From NCBI RefSeq assembly GCF_003590795.1, contig NZ_QYUL01000003.1, positions 434,001-498,000 on the forward strand: a stretch of DNA of 64,000 nucleotides, in the 5' to 3' direction. The position numbers and the translations under genes were made by a program. The notes beneath the pieces were generated by a model. That model was given only the letters and a program-made list of their open reading frames with translations, was not told the origin of the DNA and searched no databases. Each line of letters opens with the position of its first letter. The first letter of the stretch is position 1. This stretch comes from Azospirillum cavernae (lineage in GTDB: Bacteria > Pseudomonadota > Alphaproteobacteria > Azospirillales > Azospirillaceae). Shown here piece by piece: positions 16,874-24,934 of the stretch.

Positions 16874-18059
16874 TGATCGACATCACCGCAGAAAGGATGG
16901 ACACGACGATGCCGCCGACCAGAATGGCCAGCAGCAGGATGCAGGCCGGCTCGAACACCGCCAGCACGCGTTTCAGGGCCAGCTCGACCTTGGCGTCGAA
17001 CAGCCCGGCGAGGTGGCTCAGGATCTCCTCGATCCGTCCGCTTTCCTCGCCTACCTTTAGAAGCTGCACCGCCAGCGGCGGCATCGGCGAATCCGGCGGC
17101 AGCGACGCGGCCAGCCCGCGCCCCTCCGCCGCCCCGGCCCGCATGGCCAGCGTGGCGCGCGACAGGCTGCGCAAACCCGCCACCTCCGACGCCAAACCCA
17201 GCGCCGTCGGCAGCGGCACGCCGCCTTTCAGCAGGGTGCCGAGCGTCCGGCACAGCCGCGCGGTGGCCGCCATGGCGACCAACTCGCCAATCCCCGGCGT
17301 TTTCAGAACGGCCCCCTCCCACCAACCGGGCGGCAGGCGGCGCAGGATCAACGGCGCGGCGACCACCAAAACCAACGCGCCGATCATCAGCGCCGTCCCA
17401 TGGGCGAGCAGAGCGTCCGACGCGGCCAGCACCAGGCTGGTCGAGGCGGGCAGGGCCTTGCCCCCCTGTTTCAACATCGGCGCGAATTGCGGCACAACTT
17501 GGGTCAACAGCAGCAGCAGGGAGCCGACCGCCGCGATCAGAAGAACCATCGGGTACATCAGCGCCGACTGAATCTGTTCGCGCAGCTTCAGCGCCCGTTC
17601 CAACAGGTCGGCGAGATTGGCCAGAGTCACGTCCAGCGTGCCGCCCGCCTCGCCCGCCTTGACCATGGCCAGCACCAGCGGCGGAAAACCGCCCGCCGCC
17701 GTCATCGCCTCGGCCAGACTGCCGCCGCCGCGCAGCCGTTCCAACACCTGCTCCAGACGCGGGCGCAGGCGGGGCGGCCCGGCCTCCATCGCCAACAGGC
17801 GCAGTGCCTGCTCCACCGTTTGCCCGGCGCCGATCAACAGCACCATTTCGCGCATGGCCACGGCCAGATCGCGCGCCTCCGCCCCCGCGCCGGGCGACAG
17901 GCGGAAGCGGGAGCCGCTGGCGATCACCGGCTTGGCCTCCACCGGCAACAGCCCTTGCGTTTCCAGATGGCGCAGCACGGCGCGGGCGTCGCGCGCCTCC
18001 ATCCGGCCTTCGCGCAGCTCGCCCGCCGGGGTCAGGGCGCTGTAGGTGAAATGCGGCAC
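16857..18059 (-). CDS. gspF: Type II secretion inner-membrane platform protein GspF
   Basis: 400 residues, starting at GTG 18059 with GGGGAA seven bases upstream. Two repeated T2SSF cytoplasmic domains (about 70-190 and 270-390) and three membrane helices (about 168-190, 220-240, 370-392). Typical blocks are LLIGAGQTVEQALRLLA, PLVLAMVKAGEAGGTL and LLKVGEESGRIEEILSHLA. It forms the polytopic core on which GspE acts. It lies 12 bases after gspE. Confidence 0.95.
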   Translation of the reverse strand: MPHFTYSALTPAGELREGRMEARDARAVLRHLETQGLLPVEAKPVIASGSRFRLSPGAGAEARDLAVAMREMVLLIGAGQTVEQALRLLAMEAGPPRLRPRLEQVLERLRGGGSLAEAMTAAGGFPPLVLAMVKAGEAGGTLDVTLANLADLLERALKLREQIQSALMYPMVLLIAAVGSLLLLLTQVVPQFAPMLKQGGKALPASTSLVLAASDALLAHGTALMIGALVLVVAAPLILRRLPPGWWEGAVLKTPGIGELVAMAATARLCRTLGTLLKGGVPLPTALGLASEVAGLRSLSRATLAMRAGAAEGRGLAASLPPDSPMPPLAVQLLKVGEESGRIEEILSHLAGLFDAKVELALKRVLAVFEPACILLLAILVGGIVVSILSAVMSINELAF

Positions 18060-18071
18060 CGGCGGTTCCCC

Positions 18072-19691
18072 TTACCAGACGTCGCACACGCGCTGGACTT
18101 CCTCCAGCGTGGTGACGCCGCGCAACACCTTCACCAACCCGTCGCGGAACAGGGTGGCCATGCCGCCCGCCATCGCCGCCGCCTGGATGGCGTCGGCCCC
18201 GGCCCGTTGCAAGGTCAGCGCGCGCAGCGGCTCGTTCATCGTCATCACTTCGTAAATGCCGACGCGCCCGGCGTAGCCGGTGCCGCCGCAATCCGGGCAA
18301 CCGGCGGGGCGATGAACGGAAACGCTCGCCCCCGGCGCGATCAGACCGGCGTCGGTCAGCAAGCGCCGGGTTTCCGGATCGGCGGGTTCGGCGTGGCGGC
18401 AGGCGCGGCACAGCACGCGAACCAGCCGCTGGGCGATCACCGCGCGCACCGAGGAGGTGAGGAGGAACGGCTCCACCCCCATGTCGATCAGGCGCGTCAA
18501 CGCCCCCGCCGCCGAATTGGTGTGCAAGGTGGACAGCACCAGATGGCCGGTCAGCGCGGCGTGAACGGCGATGTCGGCGGTTTCCGGGTCGCGGGTTTCG
18601 CCCACCATGATGACGTCGGGATCCTGGCGGACCAGCGCGCGCAGCACGGTGGCGAAGGTCAGGCCGATGGCGGGCTTCACCTGCACCTGATTGACCCGCG
18701 CCATGTGGTATTCGACCGGATCCTCGACGGTCAGAACCTTGCGCTGCTTGGCGTCGATCAGGCCGAGCGCGGCGTAGAGCGTGGTGGATTTGCCGCTGCC
18801 GGTCGGCCCCGTCACCAGCACCATGCCGTTGGGGGCCTGGACCAGCCGGTGCAGCATGGCCTCCTGGTCGGCGTCGAAGCCCAGCGACGACAGGCTGCGC
18901 ACCCCGGCGCCGGGATCGAGCAGGCGCGTCACCACGCTTTCGCCATGGATGGTCGGCAGGGTGGAGATGCGCAGATCCAGCGCCCGGCCATCGACGCGGT
19001 GGGCGATGCGGCCATCCTGCGGCAAACGCCGTTCGGCGATGTTCAGATTGGCGAGGATCTTGATGCGCGAGACCATCGCGCGCCCCAGCCGTTTGGGCAC
19101 CGGCTCTTGATCGCGCATCACGCCGTCGACGCGAAAGCGCACGGCGATCTGGTCGGCGAAGGGTTCGATGTGGATGTCGCTCGCCCCCAGCCGCGCCGCC
19201 TCGCCGATCAGATGATTGACCAGCCGGACCACCGGAGCCTCGCTCGCCAGCGATTTCAACTGGTCGAGGTCGTCGTCCGGCGGGCCGCCGCCATCGAGAT
19301 CGGCGACGATGCGGCCCATCGCCGACAGACCGCCGCAGGCGCGATCGATCGCCGCCTCGACGTCGCCCGGCGCCGCGACGCAGGCGTAAACCGGCAGGCC
19401 GCAAGCGATTTCCAGCGATTCCAGCGCCTCGACGTTGTCGGGGTCGGCGATGGCGACCATCAGGGCGCCATTGATCTCCGAAAAGGGAAAGGCGCGGGCC
19501 TGGCGCAGAAAATTCGCCGACACCCCGGCGGCGGCGGGGGCCAGCCCCTCCATCTCGTCGAGCGTGACGAAGGGCAGGGCGCGGTGGTCGGCCAACGCGC
19601 GGGCGCGCGCCTGCTCCGACCCGCCGCCGGTCGGGTCGCCGGATCGTTCGGCGTTGGCCATGGGGATGTCGGAGGGTGACTCAGCCCGCAT
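18072..19691 (-). CDS. gspE: Type II secretion ATPase GspE
   Basis: 539 residues from ATG 19691 (ATG 19661 also possible). N-terminal MshEN-type domain (about 30-120), then the secretion ATPase core: Walker A GPTGSGKST at 295-303 with K301, Asp box VEDPVEY, HTNSAAGALTRLIDMG (His box) and the tetracysteine zinc motif CRAC..CPDC near 433-465, which is typical of GspE/PilB. Hydrolyses ATP at the cytoplasmic face to drive pseudopilus assembly. First gene of the minus-strand operon, divergent from gspD. Confidence 0.96.
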   Translation of the reverse strand: MRAESPSDIPMANAERSGDPTGGGSEQARARALADHRALPFVTLDEMEGLAPAAAGVSANFLRQARAFPFSEINGALMVAIADPDNVEALESLEIACGLPVYACVAAPGDVEAAIDRACGGLSAMGRIVADLDGGGPPDDDLDQLKSLASEAPVVRLVNHLIGEAARLGASDIHIEPFADQIAVRFRVDGVMRDQEPVPKRLGRAMVSRIKILANLNIAERRLPQDGRIAHRVDGRALDLRISTLPTIHGESVVTRLLDPGAGVRSLSSLGFDADQEAMLHRLVQAPNGMVLVTGPTGSGKSTTLYAALGLIDAKQRKVLTVEDPVEYHMARVNQVQVKPAIGLTFATVLRALVRQDPDVIMVGETRDPETADIAVHAALTGHLVLSTLHTNSAAGALTRLIDMGVEPFLLTSSVRAVIAQRLVRVLCRACRHAEPADPETRRLLTDAGLIAPGASVSVHRPAGCPDCGGTGYAGRVGIYEVMTMNEPLRALTLQRAGADAIQAAAMAGGMATLFRDGLVKVLRGVTTLEEVQRVCDVW

Positions 19692-20037
19692 GGTCGGCCC
19701 GCAAGGGGTACGTGGTTTGGTCGCCTGTCATGTGAGGCGTCGTCCTGGTGTGGCGTTTCCCTGGCGCATCCGGATTCTTGGCCGGAACCGATCCCGCGCG
19801 CCGCTTTGGCAAGGCGCGTTGGCCGGATGATTGTCGCGATTGTGCGTTACAAAAGCCACCGTCCGCCATCCTTATTTTGCCCCTTTTGGCCCTGTTTTTT
19901 TATGGAGAGGCAAGGCTTTCCGGCAATCGCGCCGGAACCCGAACAATTCACTGGACGGGAGGGGGCGGAGCGCGGAAATGTGCCCTGCAACCAGACAAGC
20001 GGCGATAAGTCCGCATCCGGCGCTCAGGGGGATTGGG
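19692..20037. other. Divergent gspE/gspD promoter region
   Basis: 346 bases between the divergent operons. It contains pyrimidine-rich tracts (for example around 19,870-19,901) and an in-phase extension of gspD that I do not believe is translated. No convincing operator, terminator or RNA gene was seen. Confidence 0.5.
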
Positions 20038-22347
20038 GTGACGACATTGGGGGGAGGACGGCTGCGGACAGGCTGGATTTTGGCCTCTGCGGCGGCGTTG
20101 GCGCTTGGCGCCTGTCAGGGGACGAAGGGGGATCGGGCCGAACCGCCTCTGGCGGAAACGCTGGCCAAGCTGGGGCTGGACACCAGCGGTCGGCCCCTCG
20201 ACCCGCAATCCTTGACGGCGAACGGGCGTGTTGGGGCCAGCGCGCCGGCGCCCGCTCAACCGATCATCGTGCGCGGTCAAGAGCCGCGCGTCGGAACCAG
20301 CGCGCCAGCGCGTCCGCTGGCCGGTGGCGGGGCCATTGAGCTGAATTTTGAGGACGCCGGAATCCCGACCGTCGCCAAGACGATTTTGGGCGATTTGCTG
20401 GGGCTGTCCTACACCGTCGATCCGCGCGTGCAGGGGCGGATGACGCTGTCCGCCGGTCGCCCGATGGCGCGCGCCGAAGCCTTGAGCGTGTTTGAAACCG
20501 CCTTGCGGATGAACGGCGCGGCCTTGCTGGTCAATGACGGCGTTTATAACGTCGTTCCGGCGTCTGAAGTGCGCCAGCCGGGGAATCCGGCGCGTTACGC
20601 CGACATTGGCGGCGCGGCGGGGGCGGTCGGCAGCGCCTTCAGCATCTACGCCCCGCGCCACGGGCAGGCGAGCAGCCTGAAAACGATTCTGGAGCCGCTT
20701 TACCCCATTCAGGGGATGATCCAGGCCGACCCGGACCGCAATCTGTTGATCGTGTCGGGCACCGGCGAGGAGCGCCGCGCGGTGATCGAGGCGGCGCAGG
20801 GCTTCGATCAGGATTTCCTGGCCGGTCAATCGGTCGGCGTCTTCCCGCTGTCCCGCGCCACGCCCGCCGAGGTGATCGACGAGCTGGGGATGATCTACGC
20901 CATCAAGGGCAACGCGGACAGTTCCATCCGCTTTCTGCCGGTGGACCGGATGAAGGCGGTTTTGGTGGTGGCGCGCCGCGCCGCGATGCTGGATCAGGCG
21001 GGCGTGTGGATCCGGCGGCTCGACCAGGGCGGCGACGGGGAGCGGACGATCAACGTCCATCCCTTGCAGCACGCCAAGGCCGCCGATCTGGCCCGCGTGC
21101 TGTCCCGTCTCTTCGGCAGCGGCGGCGGTGACGGCGCCAGCGGGTCGCCGTTGGCGCCGAACGTCCAGGGCGCGCGGCTGTCGGTGGATTCCGCCAACAG
21201 CGCCGGGCCGGGGAACTCGGGATTCGGAAGCGGCGCGGCGACGTCGGGGGCGTTGTCCACCAGCGGCGGAACGGCGGCGGGCGCGTCCTCTTCCTCCGGT
21301 TCGACCGGCGGGCAAAATGGCGGTTTGTCGAGCGCGCGGACCAACCGCAACGCCGCAGGCTTTGGGGCGGGCGACGTCGGCGGGTTGGAGTCCGGCGCGA
21401 GCGGCGGCGGCGGCAACGCGCCGCGCGTCGTCGCCCACACCACCAGCAACTCCTTGGTCATCTTCGCCACCCCGGCGGAATACCGGCTGATCCAGGCGGC
21501 CATCGCCAAGCTGGACCTTGTCCCGCAACAGGTGATGATCGAGGCGACCATCGCCGAGGTGACGCTGAACGATTCCCTGCGCTATGGCGTGCAGTATTTC
21601 CTGAAGGGCAACGGCTTCGCCAACGTCAAGGGCAGTTCGCTGGGCTTTGACAACAGCAGCACGGCGGGTTTGCAGTCGCTGTTGCCCGGCTTCAACGCCG
21701 TTTTGGGCAACGTCACCGACCCGCGCGTGGTCATCAGCGCGCTCGACAGCATCACCAACGTGAAGGTCGTCTCCTCGCCGCAGGTGGTGGTGGAGGACAA
21801 CCAGCAGGCCCTGTTGAAGGTCGGCGACAAGGTGCCGGTCATCACCCAACAGGTGGTGTCCACCACCACCGCCAACGCGCCGCTGGTCAACGCCATCGAG
21901 TTCCGCGACACCGGCGTCATCCTGTCGGTGACGCCGCGCGTCAACGCCGACGGGACCGTCTCCATCGACGTGGTGCAGGAGGTCAGCGCCGTGTCGCGCA
22001 GCGCCGACACCGGCACGCTGACGCCGACCATTTCCCAGCGCCGCATCGAAAGCGCCATCAGCGTGCGCAACGGCCAAACGGTGGCGCTGGGCGGCCTGAT
22101 TTCCGAAGACGACCAAGGCGGGCGCAGCGGCGTTCCGCTGCTGTCCGACGTGCCGGTGTTGGGGGAATTGTTCTCCTACAACGACCGGACGCGCAAACGC
22201 ACCGAGTTGATCGTCTTCATCACCCCGCGCATCATCCGCGATTCCAACGACGCCCGCCGGGTGACGGAGGAGTTGATGGGGCGTTTGCGTTCGCTTCAGG
22301 CCCCGGCGGCGGCCCCCGCCAAAAACGGCAAGACCACCGGCGGGTGA
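20038..22347 (+). CDS. gspD: Type II secretion secretin GspD
   Basis: 769 residues from GTG 20038, chosen for the AGGGGG six bases upstream and because it places a lipoprotein signal (LALGAC, C26) at the N-terminus. N0 domain begins near IELNFEDAGIPTVAKTILGD, N1-N3 domains follow, and a Gly/Ser-rich insertion of some 90 residues (about 365-455) interrupts N3. The secretin core has VPQQVMIEATIAEVTLND, VVSSPQVVVEDNQQALLKVG, VPVITQQ, the VAVGGLI-like VALGGLISED and the VPLLSDVPVLGELF motif. It forms the outer-membrane channel of the T2SS. It is transcribed alone, divergently from gspE. Confidence 0.95.
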   Translation: MTTLGGGRLRTGWILASAAALALGACQGTKGDRAEPPLAETLAKLGLDTSGRPLDPQSLTANGRVGASAPAPAQPIIVRGQEPRVGTSAPARPLAGGGAIELNFEDAGIPTVAKTILGDLLGLSYTVDPRVQGRMTLSAGRPMARAEALSVFETALRMNGAALLVNDGVYNVVPASEVRQPGNPARYADIGGAAGAVGSAFSIYAPRHGQASSLKTILEPLYPIQGMIQADPDRNLLIVSGTGEERRAVIEAAQGFDQDFLAGQSVGVFPLSRATPAEVIDELGMIYAIKGNADSSIRFLPVDRMKAVLVVARRAAMLDQAGVWIRRLDQGGDGERTINVHPLQHAKAADLARVLSRLFGSGGGDGASGSPLAPNVQGARLSVDSANSAGPGNSGFGSGAATSGALSTSGGTAAGASSSSGSTGGQNGGLSSARTNRNAAGFGAGDVGGLESGASGGGGNAPRVVAHTTSNSLVIFATPAEYRLIQAAIAKLDLVPQQVMIEATIAEVTLNDSLRYGVQYFLKGNGFANVKGSSLGFDNSSTAGLQSLLPGFNAVLGNVTDPRVVISALDSITNVKVVSSPQVVVEDNQQALLKVGDKVPVITQQVVSTTTANAPLVNAIEFRDTGVILSVTPRVNADGTVSIDVVQEVSAVSRSADTGTLTPTISQRRIESAISVRNGQTVALGGLISEDDQGGRSGVPLLSDVPVLGELFSYNDRTRKRTELIVFITPRIIRDSNDARRVTEELMGRLRSLQAPAAAPAKNGKTTGG

Positions 22348-22351
22348 GAGG

Positions 22352-23257
22352 TCAGGCGAGGGCGGGGCGGGGTTTGGCCGGAATGGTCATGGCGGCGACG
22401 CCGACGATCACGCAGGCGAAGCCCGCCCAGGCGCTGGCGGTCAGACTCTCGCCGAGAAACACAACGCCGATGGCGACCCCGATGGGCACGCGCAGATAGG
22501 CCTGCGCCGTCGTGCCGACCGAGCCGAGAGTCCGCACCAACCGGAAATAAATGGCGAAGGCCAGCGCGGTGGAGAACACCGACAATCCCAACAGCGCGGC
22601 GACCGACTGTGACGACGGCGTCAGCGTCCATGGCGCGTCAATCAACAGGCTGAGCGGAATCAGGATCGCGGCCCCGCACAGCAGCGACCCCGCCGCCGGA
22701 ATGGTCGGATCCAGCCCGGTGAAACGCTTGCCGAAAATGGCGGCCCCAGCGTAGCAGACGGTCGCCGCGACGATGGCGAGCTGCGCGCCCAACTCCTGAC
22801 CAAACCCGCCGAACGCCTCCACCCCGATGATGAGGCAGGTTCCGGCGATTCCGGCGACGACGCCGATTGTTTTGCGCGCCGTCACCGCCTCGTGCCGGGT
22901 CAGACACACGGTCAGCAGGAAGGCGAAGATCGGCGTCGTTGAATTGAGGATCGCCGCCATGCCCGCGTCCACGCTGCGCTCCGCCCAGGCGATCAAAGTG
23001 AAGGGAACGACGCTGTTCAAACAGGCTTGAATCAGAAAGCTGCCCCAGTTTCCCCCGTCGCGCGGCATCGCCAAACCGCGCGCGCGGATGACCAGCAGCA
23101 GCAGGGTTCCGGCGATCACCGTGCGTGCGGCGATCAGCGTGATCGGCGGAATGGTCGCCACCCCCAGCTTGATGAAGCTGTAGGACGCGCCCCACAGGGT
23201 GGCGAGCAGCAGCAACAGCGCCAGTTCGGTTTTCAGATTGGGGGATGCGGTGGTCAT
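22352..23257 (-). CDS. EamA/DMT-family transporter
   Basis: 301 residues from ATG 23257, with ten predicted membrane helices in two EamA repeats. The first begins LLLLLATLWGASYSFIKLGVATIPP and the second LAIVAATVCYAGAAIFGKRF, each with the usual glycine/alanine-rich packing; the C-terminal block is LRVPIGVAIGVVFLGESLT. Inner-membrane exporter of the RhaT/YdcZ-like superfamily, commonly exporting amino acids or metabolites; substrate unknown. It is divergent from an ArsR-like regulator 134 bases away, the usual arrangement of a regulator and its exporter. It ends five bases after the convergent gspD stop. Confidence 0.88.
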   Translation of the reverse strand: MTTASPNLKTELALLLLLATLWGASYSFIKLGVATIPPITLIAARTVIAGTLLLLVIRARGLAMPRDGGNWGSFLIQACLNSVVPFTLIAWAERSVDAGMAAILNSTTPIFAFLLTVCLTRHEAVTARKTIGVVAGIAGTCLIIGVEAFGGFGQELGAQLAIVAATVCYAGAAIFGKRFTGLDPTIPAAGSLLCGAAILIPLSLLIDAPWTLTPSSQSVAALLGLSVFSTALAFAIYFRLVRTLGSVGTTAQAYLRVPIGVAIGVVFLGESLTASAWAGFACVIVGVAAMTIPAKPRPALA

Positions 23258-23390
23258 CGGCGGCCTCGGGTCAAAGTCAGACGAGCGCCACCATAGTCGG
23301 CTTGGCGTGCGGCGGGCGGCTTCAACGTTTCGGCGCAGGCCGAAGCGTGGGGGCGGGATTTTGGCCCGCAAAAGCGCTATGCTGGCGGTC

Positions 23391-24104
23391 ATGTCCAACA
23401 TCGCTTCCGGCAACGCCATCGCGGCGGTCGCCGCCCTGATCGGCGACCCGACCCGCGCCAACATGCTCGCGGCCCTGATGGGCGGGCGGGCGCTGACCGC
23501 TGGGGAACTGGCGTGGCATGGCGGAATCAGCGCGCCGACGGCGAGCGGCCATCTGGCGAAACTGGCCGAGGCCGGGTTGCTCTCGGTCGAAAAACAGGGA
23601 CGCCACCGTTACTACCGCCTGTCTTCCGCCAACGTCGCCCAGGCGATGGAATCCTTGATGGCGCTTGCCGGAACCGGGCCGAAACGACACCGTCCGGTTG
23701 GCCCGAAGGATGAGGCGCTGCGCGCCGCCCGCACCTGTTACGACCATCTCGCCGGGCGGTTGGGCATCGCCCTGGCCGACGCGTTGCGCGCGCGGGAGCA
23801 TGTCCATCTGGCCGACGGCGTTGGCGCCGTCACGCCGGAGGGGGAACGTTTTTTCCGGGAGTTCGGCGTCGATCTGACCAGCGGGAGCCTCGGCAAACGC
23901 CCGCTCTGCCGCGCCTGTTTGGATTGGAGCGAGCGCCGTCATCATCTGGCCGGGCGCTTGGGAGCCGGGTTGCTGGACCGCTCGTTGGCCTTGGGTTGGT
24001 TGGCGCGGAATCCCGACAGCCGGGCCGTCGCCGTCACCGCCGAAGGGGAACGGGGCTTCGCCGAAATTTTCGGCCTGCCGGAACATTGGCGCGACCCGCC
24101 ATAA
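23391..24104 (+). CDS. ArsR-like winged-helix transcriptional regulator
   Basis: 237 residues from ATG 23391 (ATG 23379 adds four residues; neither has a strong ribosome site). Residues about 5-85 are an ArsR-type winged helix: IGDPTRANMLAALM, recognition helix SAPTASGHLAKLAEAGLL and the wing EKQGRHRYYRLS. The larger C-terminal domain has a CRACLDWSERRHHLAGRLG block with two cysteines that could bind metal or be redox-active. Divergent from the EamA transporter, which it may control (inference). It ends at a bidirectional terminator. Confidence 0.85.
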   Translation: MSNIASGNAIAAVAALIGDPTRANMLAALMGGRALTAGELAWHGGISAPTASGHLAKLAEAGLLSVEKQGRHRYYRLSSANVAQAMESLMALAGTGPKRHRPVGPKDEALRAARTCYDHLAGRLGIALADALRAREHVHLADGVGAVTPEGERFFREFGVDLTSGSLGKRPLCRACLDWSERRHHLAGRLGAGLLDRSLALGWLARNPDSRAVAVTAEGERGFAEIFGLPEHWRDPP

Positions 24105-24105
24105 A

Positions 24106-24141
24106 AAAAGCCGGTCGCCCTGGATGGAGCGACCGGCTTTT
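24106..24141. terminator. Bidirectional terminator between convergent regulator and outer-membrane barrel genes
   Basis: AAAAGCCGGTCGC, a ten-base loop and GCGACCGGCTTTT: a stable hairpin with A-tract on the left and T-tract on the right, so it can stop transcripts from both sides. Confidence 0.92.
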
Positions 24142-24162
24142 CATCGTCATACGGAAAGCGGA

Positions 24163-24909
24163 TCAGAAGGCGTAGCGCAGACCCAACGTCAGCTCGTGGG
24201 TGCGGACATTGGCGTTGCGGGCGTCCACCGTCGTGGTGACGCCAAGCCCGGTCAGGGTGACGCCGCTCTTGGCCTTGCCCGCGTCAACGTAGCGATAGCC
24301 GAGATCGACCGTGATGGCGTCGGTCACGGCGATTCCGGTTCCCGCCATCACCTGCCACGCGAAATTCGTCCGGGTGGAGCCGTTCAGCGTGTAGCGGTCA
24401 AAATTCGCTGGATTGGTCGCCAGCGCCCCGACCGTCGTGTCGGTGACGGTCAAATCCGCCAGCTTGTTGCGGGAGAAGCCAACGCCAGCGCCCAGATAGG
24501 GTTTGAACACGCCCAACCCGTCGGTCAGCCCGGCGACGTCCAGATACAGGTTGGCGAAGCCGCGCAGCGACGAGACTTTGCCGTCGTAGGTCAGGCTCTG
24601 CACGCTGTCGGTTCCGTTCCAGTTCTTGGGGAAACGGTAGGACAGCGTCAGGTCGGTGCGCAGCGCGGGCGTGATCTGCCAGCCGACCCCGCCGCCGACG
24701 ATGGCGGCGCTGGGCAGCTTGCGGCTTATGGTCTGGCCCATGTCGTCGGCGCGGAAATCGAAGGAGCGGCCAAAGGACGCGCCGGTTTCCAGCTTCACGT
24801 AGGGGCCGGTTTTGGCGGCCGTCTGGGTGTTCGTCTGGGCGGCGGCGGGCAGCGCCGTCGCCGTGACCAACAACAGACCCGCCAGGGTGTTTGTGAACGT
24901 CTTCGTCAT
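24163..24909 (-). CDS. Outer-membrane beta-barrel protein (porin-like, OmpA/Omp25 type barrel)
   Basis: 248 residues. Signal peptide with cleavage near ALPAAAQ (residue 25). The mature chain is a run of alternating amphipathic strands with PYVKLETGASFG at the start, GVGWQITPALRTDLTLSYRF in the middle, YLGAGVGFSRNKLAD, VMAGTGIAVTDAITVDLGYRYVD and a terminal LGLRYAF ending in Phe, the BAM signal. This fits an eight-stranded barrel of the alphaproteobacterial surface-antigen family. Function is unknown. Possibly cotranscribed with the upstream hydrolase (25 bases apart). Confidence 0.85.
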   Translation of the reverse strand: MTKTFTNTLAGLLLVTATALPAAAQTNTQTAAKTGPYVKLETGASFGRSFDFRADDMGQTISRKLPSAAIVGGGVGWQITPALRTDLTLSYRFPKNWNGTDSVQSLTYDGKVSSLRGFANLYLDVAGLTDGLGVFKPYLGAGVGFSRNKLADLTVTDTTVGALATNPANFDRYTLNGSTRTNFAWQVMAGTGIAVTDAITVDLGYRYVDAGKAKSGVTLTGLGVTTTVDARNANVRTHELTLGLRYAF

Positions 24910-24934
24910 GATCGTGCCTTCTCCGGGCGGCGGG

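Noticed and set aside
16870..19404. 844-codon minus-strand frame across gspF and gspE
   Set aside because: Arg/Gly-rich out-of-frame shadow; gspE and gspF motifs are in the other frames.
19831..20037. Upstream in-frame extension of gspD
   Set aside because: It would place the lipoprotein signal deep inside the chain; GTG 20038 has AGGGGG at the right distance.
19948..22116. 722-codon minus-strand frame opposite gspD
   Set aside because: Composition typical of antisense shadow; gspD has full secretin motifs.
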